This document shows, in pieces, positions 34,338 through 42,942 of a stretch of DNA of 64,000 nucleotides (within the stretch, counting starts at the first letter, position 1; every line of letters begins with the position of its first letter). The position numbers and the translations under genes were made by a program. The DNA is from Thalassotalea marina (lineage in GTDB: Bacteria; Pseudomonadota; Gammaproteobacteria; Enterobacterales; Alteromonadaceae). The notes under the pieces were generated by a model that saw nothing but the letters and a program-made list of their open reading frames with translations, searched no databases and was not told where the DNA came from. Where the stretch lies: positions 188,001 to 252,000 of the forward strand of contig NZ_BNCK01000006.1 of assembly GCF_014656435.1 (NCBI RefSeq), given 5' to 3'.

Positions 34338-34373
34338 GAAAACAGTGAGAAAGTCCAGCTTTAAAACTTTCGC
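34338..34373 (-). terminator. Imperfect hairpin downstream of the 34388-34702 gene
   Basis: On the minus strand CAGTGCGAAAGT and ACTTTCTCACTG pair at 11 of 12 positions, followed by TTTTCGTT. This is a plausible terminator for the preceding small membrane gene. Confidence 0.45.
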
Positions 34374-34387
34374 ACTGTAATGGCTTA

Positions 34388-34702
34388 TTATGTGTTCTTT
34401 TGCCCAGACGATTGAGAGTCAATCAACTGAAGCAATGCATCAATTCTTTTATGGACTTTGATATCAGAATTACTAGAACCAAACAAAAGAATGACCAGCA
34501 TTACAAGAATGAATTTAGGATCCACAAATATAGAGTCTTCAGGCATATAAAAGGTTATGTAAAACATAAACGCTGATTGTATGACTAAACTTAACAGCCA
34601 ACTATATTTCCACGGTTTGAGAGATTCTATCTCCAAAATAATCTTATCTTGCCTATCTTGAGAAATAGATTCTAATAATTCTTTTGCTTTATCTTGACTC
34701 AT
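34388..34702 (-). CDS. Two-span membrane protein, orphan
   Basis: 104 residues from ATG 34702. This start has AAGGAAGGT a few bases upstream, while the longer frame to 34789 would run through the attC-like repeat. A charged N-terminal helix (SQDKAKELLESISQDRQDKIILE) precedes two spans (~37-53 and ~61-77) and a polar tail. No family recognised. Confidence 0.6.
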   Translation of the reverse strand: MSQDKAKELLESISQDRQDKIILEIESLKPWKYSWLLSLVIQSAFMFYITFYMPEDSIFVDPKFILVMLVILLFGSSNSDIKVHKRIDALLQLIDSQSSGQKNT

Positions 34703-34740
34703 ACTATTGACCTTCCTTGAATACGTTATGCCGTAATTTT

Positions 34741-34827
34741 GGGCATAATAATGCTTGCTTACAATTACCGAATAATGAACGCAAGCCAAGCGTTATGCGT
34801 TCAATGGCCTTGATGGACTTGTTAAAC
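34741..34827 (-). repeat. attC-like repeat, copy B
   Basis: It lies between the stop of the cold-shock/DUF1294 gene and the next gene. Read on the minus strand it opens with GTTTAAC (34827-34821), which fits the R'' box RYYYAAC of integron attC sites. The conserved block (34809-34774) matches copy A at 32 of 36 bases, including ACGCTTGGCTTGCG. The right arm AAGCATTATTATGCCCA also resembles A. A canonical R' (GTTRRRY) is not obvious. Confidence 0.5.
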
Positions 34828-35433
34828 TCACTTTAACATTTCAATAAACTGAGCACCTTCGGGTGAAATCAACCAAGCAAATGCGCCAATATTTATTATC
34901 ACCGTCATCCAATAAACAAACCTAAACTCTTTCTTCTTAGATTTATGCCTGAGTGTTTGCTGTGCGATAGCTGCACCTGGCCATCCTCCAGCTATTGAAA
35001 ACAAGTGAAGTGTACTTTCAGGGGTACGCCAAGCCCCGCTTTGAGCTTTGGACTTATCAAATGCATAGATAATAAAAGTGATCAGGCTTAAGCCAAGATA
35101 GGCCAAGCATAATTTTATAGGCACATAGCCAAGAATAAACAGAATAAAAATGGCAATTAAAAACATAATGGACAAGTAAATTGAAAACTTACTTGCATGT
35201 TTTGTCTGTTTTTTCTTTAGCTTTTCCCCTGAAAAAGTAGCATCCTCGGCGCAATATCGTCCTTGTTTATCTTTAGCAATGGAGAAGGTTATGACATCGT
35301 TTAGTTGAGGTGTTCGCTGACGATTTGAAAATGCAGTTTTATGGATAAATACATGGTCGCCGCCACCATTTGGCGATATAAAGCCAAACGCTTTTTGAGC
35401 ATCCCAATTGATTAATTTCCCTTTTAATCGCAT
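34828..35433 (-). CDS. Cold-shock-domain/DUF1294 fusion membrane protein
   Basis: 201 residues. The N-terminal OB fold is a cold-shock domain (GKLINWDAQKAFGFISPNGGGDHVFIHKTAF), with the RNA-binding aromatic residues of RNP1 (FGFISP) and RNP2 (HVFIH). After a basic linker with KKKQTKH come two spans (~85-120) and the DUF1294 block (FDKSKAQSGAWRTPESTLHLFSIAGGWPGA), then a last span. This fusion is widespread in gammaproteobacteria and often carried in gene cassettes. It may couple nucleic-acid binding to the membrane; the role is unproven. Confidence 0.9.
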   Translation of the reverse strand: MRLKGKLINWDAQKAFGFISPNGGGDHVFIHKTAFSNRQRTPQLNDVITFSIAKDKQGRYCAEDATFSGEKLKKKQTKHASKFSIYLSIMFLIAIFILFILGYVPIKLCLAYLGLSLITFIIYAFDKSKAQSGAWRTPESTLHLFSIAGGWPGAAIAQQTLRHKSKKKEFRFVYWMTVIINIGAFAWLISPEGAQFIEMLK

Positions 35434-35744
35434 TTAATTAAGTTCCTATTGAAGCAAAGTACAGCATGCCTATGATGCCACAATTAATCTGCTATTTTAA
35501 AACTGATTTTTTAAATGCTAACAAGGTATATTTGTAGAAGGTTGATGTAGTGATAAAAATAACTAACCGAGAAAACCCTAAGCCTATTTATCGATATAAC
35601 AACATCAGCTTTAAAGTTTTGTAGTAGCGTAAAAAAATAGTGACCAATGCTAAAACATAAATCACTATTTTCATTTTGAACATTTGGTTGAAAACAACGC
35701 TTAAACCTGCAAAAAGTTTGCTCAGATAAGTACAAACCAGCTTG
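35434..35744. other. Intergenic stretch without a convincing gene
   Basis: About 310 AT-rich bases between two minus-strand genes. One 74-codon frame (35511-35735, minus, TTG start) has no ribosome site and an unnatural composition rich in Phe and Tyr, so I do not call it. The promoter of the cold-shock/DUF1294 gene should lie near 35440-35520, but I see no strong hexamer pair. Confidence 0.4.
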
Positions 35745-36044
35745 TCAAATACTAATCTGAAGTGGCTTTTTAACGTTCTCTTTTCGTCTATCTGGTGAAA
35801 TACGAGAATCTAACCAACGACCTCTATTTTTCTGATGCTGACGGCGATCTTCACCAGATCGTCTTTCTACACTGTTCCAATTAGCAGCGGCTTCTTTTGT
35901 CTGTTCTTCTTGAATAGACTCTTCTTGCTCAGTGTCATGCTTTTTTGTTTTATGTTTTATCTGATGTTTGTTTTTTCTGTCTTTCGCCGTATTTTCAGAC
36001 TTTGCCAGATAAGATGACGGTAATAATTCAGCAATAACATCCAT
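35745..36044 (-). CDS. Highly charged small protein with RRSGEDRRQ motif
   Basis: 99 residues. After a short N-terminal helix (MDVIAELLPSSYLAKS) it is Lys/Glu/Gln-rich and probably disordered (~17-55). It then carries ERRSGEDRRQHQKNRGRWLDSR, a motif seen at the end of many uncharacterised proteobacterial proteins. No enzymatic motif, no membrane span. Function unknown. Confidence 0.6.
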   Translation of the reverse strand: MDVIAELLPSSYLAKSENTAKDRKNKHQIKHKTKKHDTEQEESIQEEQTKEAAANWNSVERRSGEDRRQHQKNRGRWLDSRISPDRRKENVKKPLQISI

Positions 36045-36154
36045 TATTTTTTATATTCTCCATGTTAATCGTTGAAACCTGTACATTTAATCGGCAGAAA
36101 ATTATCAAACTTTAATCTTTTTTATTAATTTTTTGACAAATTACACCAGTTCTA

Positions 36155-36844
36155 CTACTGAAAGCTCTCAACCTCTTCGTCAGTTAAGTAACGCCATTGC
36201 CCTTCTGGTAAATCACCCAGTGCAACTTCTCCAATTTTTTCGCGATGAAGCTCCACCACTTTATTGCCAACCGCAGCAAACATACGCTTTACTTGATGAT
36301 ATTTTCCTTCCGTAATGGTCAGTAATACTTCTTGTTCGCTTAGTTGCTCTAATTTTGCAGGACGAGTGAGATTAGCTTCACCTTGTAACTGAACACCTTG
36401 TTCAAACTTTTCTGCCGTACATGCTTTTAATGGATCTCTAAGGCCAACTCGATACACTTTAGGGCAAGATTTTTTAGGTGAAATAATATTGTGTGACCAC
36501 CTACCATCGTCAGTCACTAACACTAGCCCTGTGGTATCAGCGTCTAATCGTCCAGCAATGTGCATATCAAAAGCGCGGTCAACGTCAATATAATGCAATA
36601 AAGAGGGATACAGTTCGTCAACATTAGAACAAATCGTGTTTTGTGGTTTATGCATCATAATATAGCGAGATTGGCGAGCGGTAAGTTCAACACCTTCTAA
36701 GGTGATGCTATTGTTTTCATGCACTTGTAATGCAGCATCCCTAGTCACTTCACCATTAACTCTAACAGCACCTAACTTTAGTAATTTTTTTGCTTCGCTG
36801 CGCGTAAGCTCGGTACTTTTACAAATAAATTTATCTAATCGCAT
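36155..36844 (-). CDS. rsuA: 16S rRNA pseudouridine-516 synthase RsuA
   Basis: 229 residues (E. coli RsuA 231). N-terminal S4 RNA-binding domain (MRLDKFICKSTELTRSEAKKLL). The catalytic aspartate is in AGRLDADTTGLVL (~100), followed by TDDGRWSHNIISPKK and the RsuA-type ending EGKYHQVKRMFAAVGNKVVELHRE. It isomerises U516 of 16S rRNA. It is divergent from the LysE-type exporter gene. High similarity to E. coli RsuA throughout supports RsuA over RluE or RluF. Confidence 0.92.
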   Translation of the reverse strand: MRLDKFICKSTELTRSEAKKLLKLGAVRVNGEVTRDAALQVHENNSITLEGVELTARQSRYIMMHKPQNTICSNVDELYPSLLHYIDVDRAFDMHIAGRLDADTTGLVLVTDDGRWSHNIISPKKSCPKVYRVGLRDPLKACTAEKFEQGVQLQGEANLTRPAKLEQLSEQEVLLTITEGKYHQVKRMFAAVGNKVVELHREKIGEVALGDLPEGQWRYLTDEEVESFQ

Positions 36845-36952
36845 GAATAACGTATGTCGCCCTGTTCGATTTGAAGCCCAAGAAGTTTTACTTAACTCAT
36901 TTTACGGCTATGATGTTTGACGCATTTTAATGTTTTACCTTGGAGAATCCAA

Positions 36953-37588
36953 ATGGATCTAGTTTCTGGCCTATTATTAATTACCACGGTGCATTTACTC
37001 GCCGCTGCGTCTCCCGGTCCTGATTTTGTATTAGTGTCGCAACAAACCCTAACACACGGTAAAAAAGCTGGTTTATTGTGTGCGTTAGGCATTGCACTTG
37101 GTCTATCAATTCACATTATTTATTCAGCTTTTGGCTTGGCAGCAATCATCGCCAATTCAACCACTATTTTGTGGGGCATTAAAATTATAGGTGCTGGCTA
37201 TTTGTTTTATTTGGGTTACCAAGGCTTACGTTCAAAACCTAAAGGTGCTACAACTCTCAATACTGAAACATCGCCAAAGCAACATTCGGCATTAAAAACT
37301 ATAGGATTAGGCTTTTTATGTAACGCACTAAACCCTAAAGCTCCTATTTATTTTGTGGCATTATTTACGGTTGTACTTTCACCCGATTTGCCTCTAGAGC
37401 ATATGATTATTTACGGTGTTTGGATGATGTTTATTCAGCTATTTTGGTTCTCTTGTGTTGCCATGTTGTTGTCGCAACCTAAAGTGAACGCGCAGTTTCA
37501 ACGTGCCGGACATTGGCTTGATCGCATTATGGGCGGAGCTATGGTACTTTTGGGTATCAAAGTCCTTACCAGTAAGATATCGCAATGA
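36953..37588 (+). CDS. LysE/RhtB-family amino-acid exporter
   Basis: 211 residues from ATG 36953, chosen for the GGAG ribosome site 7 nt upstream; a longer frame from 36917 lacks one. Six spans. The family signature is AAASPGPDFVLVSQQTL (~18-34), where the ASPGPD motif lines the transport path. It exports an amino acid or homoserine-lactone-like compound by proton exchange; the exact substrate is not readable. Its stop overlaps the start of the Mpo1-like gene by four bases. Confidence 0.9.
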   Translation: MDLVSGLLLITTVHLLAAASPGPDFVLVSQQTLTHGKKAGLLCALGIALGLSIHIIYSAFGLAAIIANSTTILWGIKIIGAGYLFYLGYQGLRSKPKGATTLNTETSPKQHSALKTIGLGFLCNALNPKAPIYFVALFTVVLSPDLPLEHMIIYGVWMMFIQLFWFSCVAMLLSQPKVNAQFQRAGHWLDRIMGGAMVLLGIKVLTSKISQ

Positions 37589-37893
37589 CCCAAAAACGTT
37601 TTCAACGTTTTAGTGAGTTTTACCCTTACTATTTAAGCGAACATAAGAATCGTACTTGCCGTCGCCTGCACTTTGTTGGCTCTTCTCTTGTGTTAGCTAT
37701 TTTGCTGTACGCTTTAATAACAGCAAGCTGGAGCCTGCTTTGGCTAGTGCCACTAGCAGGTTATGGATTTGCTTGGGTCGGGCATTTTTTCTTTGAACAC
37801 AACAAGCCTGCTACTTTTAGCTACCCGCTTTATAGCTTGCTGGGTGATTGGGTATTGTTTAAAGATATTTTGCTAGGAAAGATCAAATGGTAA
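37585..37893 (+). CDS. Mpo1-like (DUF962) membrane protein
   Basis: 102 residues. Conserved H in HKNRTCRRLHFVGSS (~20-34) and the block GYGFAWVGHFFFEHNKPATFSYPLYSLLGDW (~58-89). Two to three spans. Yeast Mpo1 is an iron-dependent dioxygenase acting in phytosphingosine alpha-oxidation; the histidines that bind iron are the conserved ones seen here. Bacterial function is inferred only. Translationally coupled (ATGA) to the exporter gene. Confidence 0.85.
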   Translation: MTQKRFQRFSEFYPYYLSEHKNRTCRRLHFVGSSLVLAILLYALITASWSLLWLVPLAGYGFAWVGHFFFEHNKPATFSYPLYSLLGDWVLFKDILLGKIKW

Positions 37894-37921
37894 GAGTATG
37901 CAACCATTGTACATACTCTTA
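37891..37921. terminator. Bidirectional hairpin between Mpo1-like and ion-channel genes
   Basis: TAAGAGTATG (37891-37900) and CATACTCTTA (37912-37921) form a perfect 10-bp stem between two convergent genes. The T tract is poor, so it is called from position and symmetry. Confidence 0.5.
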
Positions 37922-37940
37922 ACCAGTTACATTGTTCAAA

Positions 37941-38771
37941 TTAAGACGAAGATTGTTGTTTTAACAACGCTTTAATTTCAGCCAGTTCAGCTTCTAACTT
38001 TTCAATTTGCGCACGACTTGCGGGTTCTCCACCTTCAGCGCTTTCGCCATGTTGTAATGCTCTATGTTGCTCATGCTCTTCATTCATTACTTCTAAAATG
38101 GTACCTACCATCATATTTAAAAAGATAAAGGCAGTTAGAAATATAAACGACAAATAAAACAACCAACTCATTGGGTAAACAGCCATGGTTTCATACATGA
38201 CATCGGTCCAATCTTCAAAGGTTGCTACCCTGAACAAAGTTAACATTGAAATTGATACATCGCCCCAAAGCACTTCATTGATTTCATGAAATACAATGCT
38301 CCCAATCGCGGCATAGATGTAAAAAATAACAAACATCAACAAGGCAATGTAGCCCATTCGTGGGATGGCTTTGATTAGTGCATTTATTAACAAGCGTAGC
38401 TCGGGCACCATAGACACTAAACGCAGTACTCTAAATACTCGCAATAAACGTGCTAACAGCACACCTGAACCGCCATCTGGCACTAAACTACCGATAACAA
38501 TTAACGTATCAAATATATTCCAACCATTTTTGAAAAATTGTGATTTTTTCGGCGTAGCTAAAAATCGGATGACAATTTCAATTAAGAAAAACACGGTTAC
38601 CGCGTTATCTAGAAAGGTCAATATTCCTATCACAGATGGCGGTAAATCGTGTGTTCTAGCACCAATTAACAGAGCAGAAATAATAATGACCGATATCACT
38701 GTCCACTGAAACAGAGGACTCGAGTCGATTCTTTTTAATCGCTCTTGAAACTGAATAACACTTGTCGTCAT
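37941..38771 (-). CDS. Voltage-gated cation channel subunit (NaChBac-like ion transporter)
   Basis: 276 residues, six spans. S4 carries the voltage-sensing Arg repeat (LLARLLRVFRVLRLVSMVPELRLL, ~110-133). The pore loop before S6 reads TLFRVATFEDWTDVM (~187-201), so the filter is T-F-E-D-W, where NaChBac has T-L-E-S-W. S6 is followed by a C-terminal coiled coil (QIEKLEAELAEIKALLKQQ, ~253-272), which assembles the tetramer. The extra acidic residue could change ion preference. It is 6 nt downstream of the MBL hydrolase gene and probably cotranscribed. Confidence 0.88.
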   Translation of the reverse strand: MTTSVIQFQERLKRIDSSPLFQWTVISVIIISALLIGARTHDLPPSVIGILTFLDNAVTVFFLIEIVIRFLATPKKSQFFKNGWNIFDTLIVIGSLVPDGGSGVLLARLLRVFRVLRLVSMVPELRLLINALIKAIPRMGYIALLMFVIFYIYAAIGSIVFHEINEVLWGDVSISMLTLFRVATFEDWTDVMYETMAVYPMSWLFYLSFIFLTAFIFLNMMVGTILEVMNEEHEQHRALQHGESAEGGEPASRAQIEKLEAELAEIKALLKQQSSS

Positions 38772-38777
38772 GGCATA

Positions 38778-39422
38778 TTACCTTGCATGATCACCAACAA
38801 AAGGATTAGAACGACGTTCTTCGCCAAATGTGCTCATTGGGCCGTGCCCTGGAATAAAACGCACTTGATCCCCCAGAGGAAACAAGTTTTCACGGATCGA
38901 GCGAATTAATGTTGCATGATCGCCACGAGGGAAATCGGTACGGCCAATTGAGCCTTTAAACAGTACATCACCTACTTGCGCCAATTCACTGCCTTTATGG
39001 TAAAACACTACGTGTCCTGGTGTGTGGCCAGGGCAAAAATATACGTCGAGCGTTTCCTTGCCTACAGTGACGGTATCACCTTGCGCTAACCAACGGGTTG
39101 GCTCAAAAAATTCAGCATGGGCAAAACCGAAGCGTGTCTTTTGTTCAGGGATAAGATCTATCCAAAATTTATCTTCTTTGTGAGGCCCTTCAATAGGTAC
39201 TTCAAACTTTTCAGCTACGGCTTTTGTTGCGCCAGCATGATCGATATGGGCATGGGTTAATAACACCTTCGTTAGTTTAACGCCATGATGCTCAATCGCT
39301 TGTACAATTAACTCTATATCACCGCCGGGATCTACCACCGCAGCTTCTTTTGTTTGATCACACCAAAACAAGGTACAGTTTTGTTGAAATGGTGTAACTG
39401 GGATTATTTGATACTGCAACAT
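38778..39422 (-). CDS. Metallo-beta-lactamase-fold hydrolase, YcbL/glyoxalase II-like
   Basis: 214 residues from ATG 39422, the length of E. coli YcbL; a longer frame adds 15 unlikely residues. The metal motif is THAHIDHAG (~57-65), a further histidine is in CPGHTPGHVVFYH (~131-143), and the aspartate is in VGDVLFKGSIGRTDFP. FIPGHGPMSTFG closes the site. The family hydrolyses S-lactoylglutathione or related thioesters. The exact substrate is uncertain. Confidence 0.85.
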   Translation of the reverse strand: MLQYQIIPVTPFQQNCTLFWCDQTKEAAVVDPGGDIELIVQAIEHHGVKLTKVLLTHAHIDHAGATKAVAEKFEVPIEGPHKEDKFWIDLIPEQKTRFGFAHAEFFEPTRWLAQGDTVTVGKETLDVYFCPGHTPGHVVFYHKGSELAQVGDVLFKGSIGRTDFPRGDHATLIRSIRENLFPLGDQVRFIPGHGPMSTFGEERRSNPFVGDHAR

Positions 39423-39611
39423 AATTTGCTCTGTGTTGTTTTTTAACTTTGCTATTTTCCTTGGCAATCAAGATGGGTGCAAATAATTTTTTATTCAATA
39501 TGTGTTTGTATCTTTTTACAGCATTACAACAGCAAAAAATGCGAAATTCCTTCCATAATCGGCTTTTACTCGGTAAGCTCGGCCACACATAAAAACAATA
39601 ATTTACAAGTT

Positions 39612-40949
39612 ATGGCACAACTTAGAGATTCATTTCATTCCCGTATCGGCTTTGTACTCGCGGCAGCTGGAGCAGCAATTGGCTTAGGTAATATTTGGGG
39701 TTTCCCAACCAATGCAGCCAATAATGGTGGCGGTGCATTTTTATTTGTTTACTTGGTTGTAACTGTATTGCTAGCACTACCAGCACTCTATGCTGAAATA
39801 TATATTGGCAATCAATCACAAAAAAATCCCGTTTCTGCCTTAGGTGATGCCTGCAAAGGTGTCTCTGAACAATTAGGTCGAAAAGTAGGTGTCATTGGGC
39901 TTTGTGGCGCTATCATGATGCTTAGCTTTTACACCATAGTTGCTGGCTGGATGTTAGCGCATGCCTTGGCGGCCATCACTCAACTTATCGGGTTAACTGA
40001 TATCTCAACTTGGCTTTCAAGTTCTAGCACCGAGAGAAACTTAGTTTTTACACCTATTTTTATTTTGCTTGGCGCCGCTATTATTTTCCAAGGCGTTAAT
40101 GCTGGTATTGAAAAGTGGTCAACTCGACTTATGCCGGTCTTGTTGATTATGTTAATTGGTTTAATCATTTACATTTTACAACAACCGGGGGCAATGAAAG
40201 GTGTTGAAACCTACTTAGTGCCTGACTTTTCTAGAATAACCGACCCTAAACTGGTGGTTTCTGCGATGGGACAAGCGTTCTTCTCGTTGTCTATTGGTGT
40301 TGGTGGCATGATGGTTTATGGCTCTTACATGGCCAAAGATAAAAACCTAGGTAAATTAGTTCTTTCTATTACAGCACTTGATACTGGCATCGCATTTTTG
40401 GCTGGTCTGTTAATTATTCCTGCGCTTTTTGTTGCGCAACATGCAGGTCAACAAGTGTTTAATGGTGACCAACTCATTGGTGAAGGCCAATTAATTTTCC
40501 ATATTTTACCTGAGCTATTTAACTCAATGGGCACTATCGGCCTTATTGTTGCAACGGGTTTCTTTTTATTGCTCTCTATTGCAGCGTTAACTTCTACTAT
40601 TTCATCAACCGAAGTACCGGTTGCATACCTAGTGGAAGATAAAAACGTCACGCGTAAAACTGCCACTATTTGGGTTTCAGCAACCGTGTTGTTTTTCTCG
40701 ATGTTGTTAATTGCGTTTTTTGACGTGTTATTTGGTGCATTTATTCGAATTCTAACCACCATAATGCAGCCGTTAAGCTGTTTGTTTTACTTTATCGTTG
40801 TAGGCTGGTTGTGGAAACGTGGTAATAAGCTTAGAGATGTGTCATTACAAGAGGGACGCCCGTGGTTAGTTCAATGGGGTAACTATTTACGTTTTGTTTG
40901 CCCTGTTTTATTGACGGTTGTATTTGTAAACGTTGCAATTTTAAATTAA
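39612..40949 (+). CDS. Sodium-dependent neurotransmitter:sodium-symporter (NSS/SNF) family transporter
   Basis: 445 residues from ATG 39612; the frame is open 45 codons further upstream, but family members start near this Met (AQLRDSFHSRIGFVLAAAGAAIGLGNIWGFP). Eleven to twelve spans of the LeuT fold. The unwound TM1 GLGNIW binds Na+ and substrate; the usual Arg after it (NIWRFP) is Gly here. NGGGAFLFVY in TM2 follows. It imports an amino acid with Na+. No clear ribosome site is visible. It is followed by a hairpin terminator. Confidence 0.9.
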   Translation: MAQLRDSFHSRIGFVLAAAGAAIGLGNIWGFPTNAANNGGGAFLFVYLVVTVLLALPALYAEIYIGNQSQKNPVSALGDACKGVSEQLGRKVGVIGLCGAIMMLSFYTIVAGWMLAHALAAITQLIGLTDISTWLSSSSTERNLVFTPIFILLGAAIIFQGVNAGIEKWSTRLMPVLLIMLIGLIIYILQQPGAMKGVETYLVPDFSRITDPKLVVSAMGQAFFSLSIGVGGMMVYGSYMAKDKNLGKLVLSITALDTGIAFLAGLLIIPALFVAQHAGQQVFNGDQLIGEGQLIFHILPELFNSMGTIGLIVATGFFLLLSIAALTSTISSTEVPVAYLVEDKNVTRKTATIWVSATVLFFSMLLIAFFDVLFGAFIRILTTIMQPLSCLFYFIVVGWLWKRGNKLRDVSLQEGRPWLVQWGNYLRFVCPVLLTVVFVNVAILN

Positions 40950-40982
40950 TTCACCATAACCACTAAAACTAATTGAAATAAG

Positions 40983-41011
40983 TAGCCACTTTTAACAGTG
41001 GCTATTTTTTT
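40983..41011 (+). terminator. Rho-independent terminator of the NSS transporter gene
   Basis: TAGCCACT (40983-40990) pairs with AGTGGCTA (40997-41004) around a six-base loop and is followed by seven T. The right arm overlaps the end of the convergent solute-binding protein gene. Confidence 0.75.
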
Positions 41012-41694
41012 AACTTTTCTAAACCTTCATCCAACGCTTTAATAATCTTATTAGAAATAGGAAGTTTGCGGCTAAAGGCGACATAAATATCACTTTGGTG
41101 GTTTAATTCTCCCTTAGTGATGCTGTTGTCGGGCAAAGCCATTGCTTCTAGCGTATGTGTGGCTACCTTATCGAACATAATGGCCATATCAATGCGCTGA
41201 GCTCGCAGTAAACTCACCAACTGCTCTTGCGTTGAAACCCTTAATTCTTGAAAGCGATGTCGATGCTGCTCATAAGCATTACCATATTCGTAACCTCTGA
41301 TAAGCCCGATCCGCGTGGCATCTGGAATTTGTGCAGGTGATTGATATGATTTTGGTTTGTCAGATGGGTAATAATAAGACGCTTGAGCAATGAGCAGTAC
41401 TTGTTCACCAAATAAGAATCTTTGTTCGGTATCTGCTTGCCTTGTAACATTAAAGCAGCCATTTACTAAGCCGTGCTCTGTCAACTCTAGAGCTCGTGCG
41501 TAAGGTACAGCAATAAACTCTACCTCAAATTGACTTGCTGCTAAGGCTGCTTGAATAAGCTTTTTTGAAATGCCATTACCCGCTTTATCTGAATAAGGTG
41601 GCCAGCTATCTTCTGCGGCAAGGACAATAGTTTCTTTTGCTGCAGTTACTTGAACAAATGCCAAGCAAAACAACACAGCAGTGATATATCTCAT
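41002..41694 (-). CDS. Periplasmic solute-binding protein, amino-acid type (SBP_bac_3)
   Basis: 230 residues. Signal peptide MRYITAVLFCLAFVQVTAA, then ETIVLAAEDSWPPYSDKAGNGISKKLIQAALA, the usual opening of polar amino-acid binding proteins. FNVTRQADTEQRFLFGE is the second-lobe segment. No permease or ATPase gene is nearby; in this order such stand-alone proteins often accompany diguanylate cyclases. It follows the GGDEF gene by 15 nt, so a sensory partnership is possible. Confidence 0.85.
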   Translation of the reverse strand: MRYITAVLFCLAFVQVTAAKETIVLAAEDSWPPYSDKAGNGISKKLIQAALAASQFEVEFIAVPYARALELTEHGLVNGCFNVTRQADTEQRFLFGEQVLLIAQASYYYPSDKPKSYQSPAQIPDATRIGLIRGYEYGNAYEQHRHRFQELRVSTQEQLVSLLRAQRIDMAIMFDKVATHTLEAMALPDNSITKGELNHQSDIYVAFSRKLPISNKIIKALDEGLEKLKK

Positions 41695-41709
41695 TAGCGC
41701 CCAACTCCA

Positions 41710-42900
41710 TTATTGGCTAACATTATTTCGGCCTTTACGCTTAGCGCGATAAAGCGCCTCGTCTGCCGATTTTACCACTTGTTCAAAGGAGAGTGCAGAT
41801 TCTTTTTCTGCTAAGCCAATTGAGATAGTAACACTAACAGCTCTAGTAGTGTCAGCGCGCTTGTTATTACGCGATTTTTTATCTTTGCGAATAGGATGTC
41901 GAATAATGATTTTGTAATCGGCAATTAATTGTCTGATCTCTTCTAAAGCTGCTTCGGCTTCCTTTAGGTTTCGACGAGGAAATACAACAGTAAATTCCTC
42001 GCCACCGTAGCGAAAAGCTCGTCCGCCAGCTGAAACTTTCATGATCTTCGCAGCCACCAGCTTTAACACTTGATCGCCAATATCATGACCATAACTGTCA
42101 TTAAACTTTTTAAAATGATCAACATCTAACATGGCGACACAATACTTACGCCCTAACGACAAGGCGTATTGATTTAGTGCTCGCCGAGACGGTATACCCG
42201 TTAGTTCATCACGATAGGCTAAATAATAAGAATCTATTACGACCACCAAGATGTAATGTACTAATAATAGGCTTAGCAATGCACTGAGCGGGATATCAAC
42301 GTGTTGATGAAACACCAGTGATGCTAACACTAAACTAGTTAATAATGATGCAACAAGCAGGCTTGGATGCCTTAACGATTTATATAAAATAAATAGCGCA
42401 ACTAAAAACAGCGGTAACTCTACAACAAGACTTTTTGCGTGTACTTGTGAAATTCCTACGCTAATTGCCGTTTTGATAAAATACGGCTCTGACATTAACC
42501 AAAGTTTTGCCAGTGCTATACACAAACAAATGCCTAAAATTCTCCATAAACCGTGAATGGAGAACAAGCCACGATCTTTAACACTGGTAAGAAATGCTAA
42601 GGTAAAGGTTGCGGATAAAAAGAACCAATCTTGTTGAGCAATCAACTGCTGTTCACCGCTTAATACACCATTATTGACCGCATAATATACCCCCAACATG
42701 GCGATAATTAGCGTGTAACGACTGCGACTAAACTGTGCGGTAAACAATACACCAACTAACAAAATGCCATAAACTACCTGTTCGATAAGGGAAATTTTTG
42801 CCATCCAATAAGGTTGGCTGACCATAGCAAAAACATAGGTAAGTGATACTGCTAACCCAGTCCAAAGGGTTGTTTTTAATCCTTCAAGTTTTTGAATCAA
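41710..42900 (-). CDS. Membrane diguanylate cyclase (GGDEF)
   Basis: 396 residues, TTG start with AGGTAGGG upstream. Seven to eight spans in the first ~215 residues, then a GGDEF domain (~225-395). DELTGIPSRRALNQY opens it, MLDVDHFKKFNDSYGHDIGD binds Mg-GTP, and the active loop is RYGGEEF. The inhibitory RxxD site is missing: the residues before the loop are KVSAGGRAF. It should make cyclic di-GMP without product inhibition of the usual kind. Between rmuC and the solute-binding gene, probably one transcript. Confidence 0.92.
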   Translation of the reverse strand: MIQKLEGLKTTLWTGLAVSLTYVFAMVSQPYWMAKISLIEQVVYGILLVGVLFTAQFSRSRYTLIIAMLGVYYAVNNGVLSGEQQLIAQQDWFFLSATFTLAFLTSVKDRGLFSIHGLWRILGICLCIALAKLWLMSEPYFIKTAISVGISQVHAKSLVVELPLFLVALFILYKSLRHPSLLVASLLTSLVLASLVFHQHVDIPLSALLSLLLVHYILVVVIDSYYLAYRDELTGIPSRRALNQYALSLGRKYCVAMLDVDHFKKFNDSYGHDIGDQVLKLVAAKIMKVSAGGRAFRYGGEEFTVVFPRRNLKEAEAALEEIRQLIADYKIIIRHPIRKDKKSRNNKRADTTRAVSVTISIGLAEKESALSFEQVVKSADEALYRAKRKGRNNVSQ

Positions 42901-42942
42901 GATAAATGCCCTACCTCTAATACAAATTCAGCTACTGGCCAA

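Noticed and set aside
35511-35735. 74-codon ORF on the minus strand
   Set aside because: TTG start, no ribosome site, odd composition and no family resemblance; probably non-coding.
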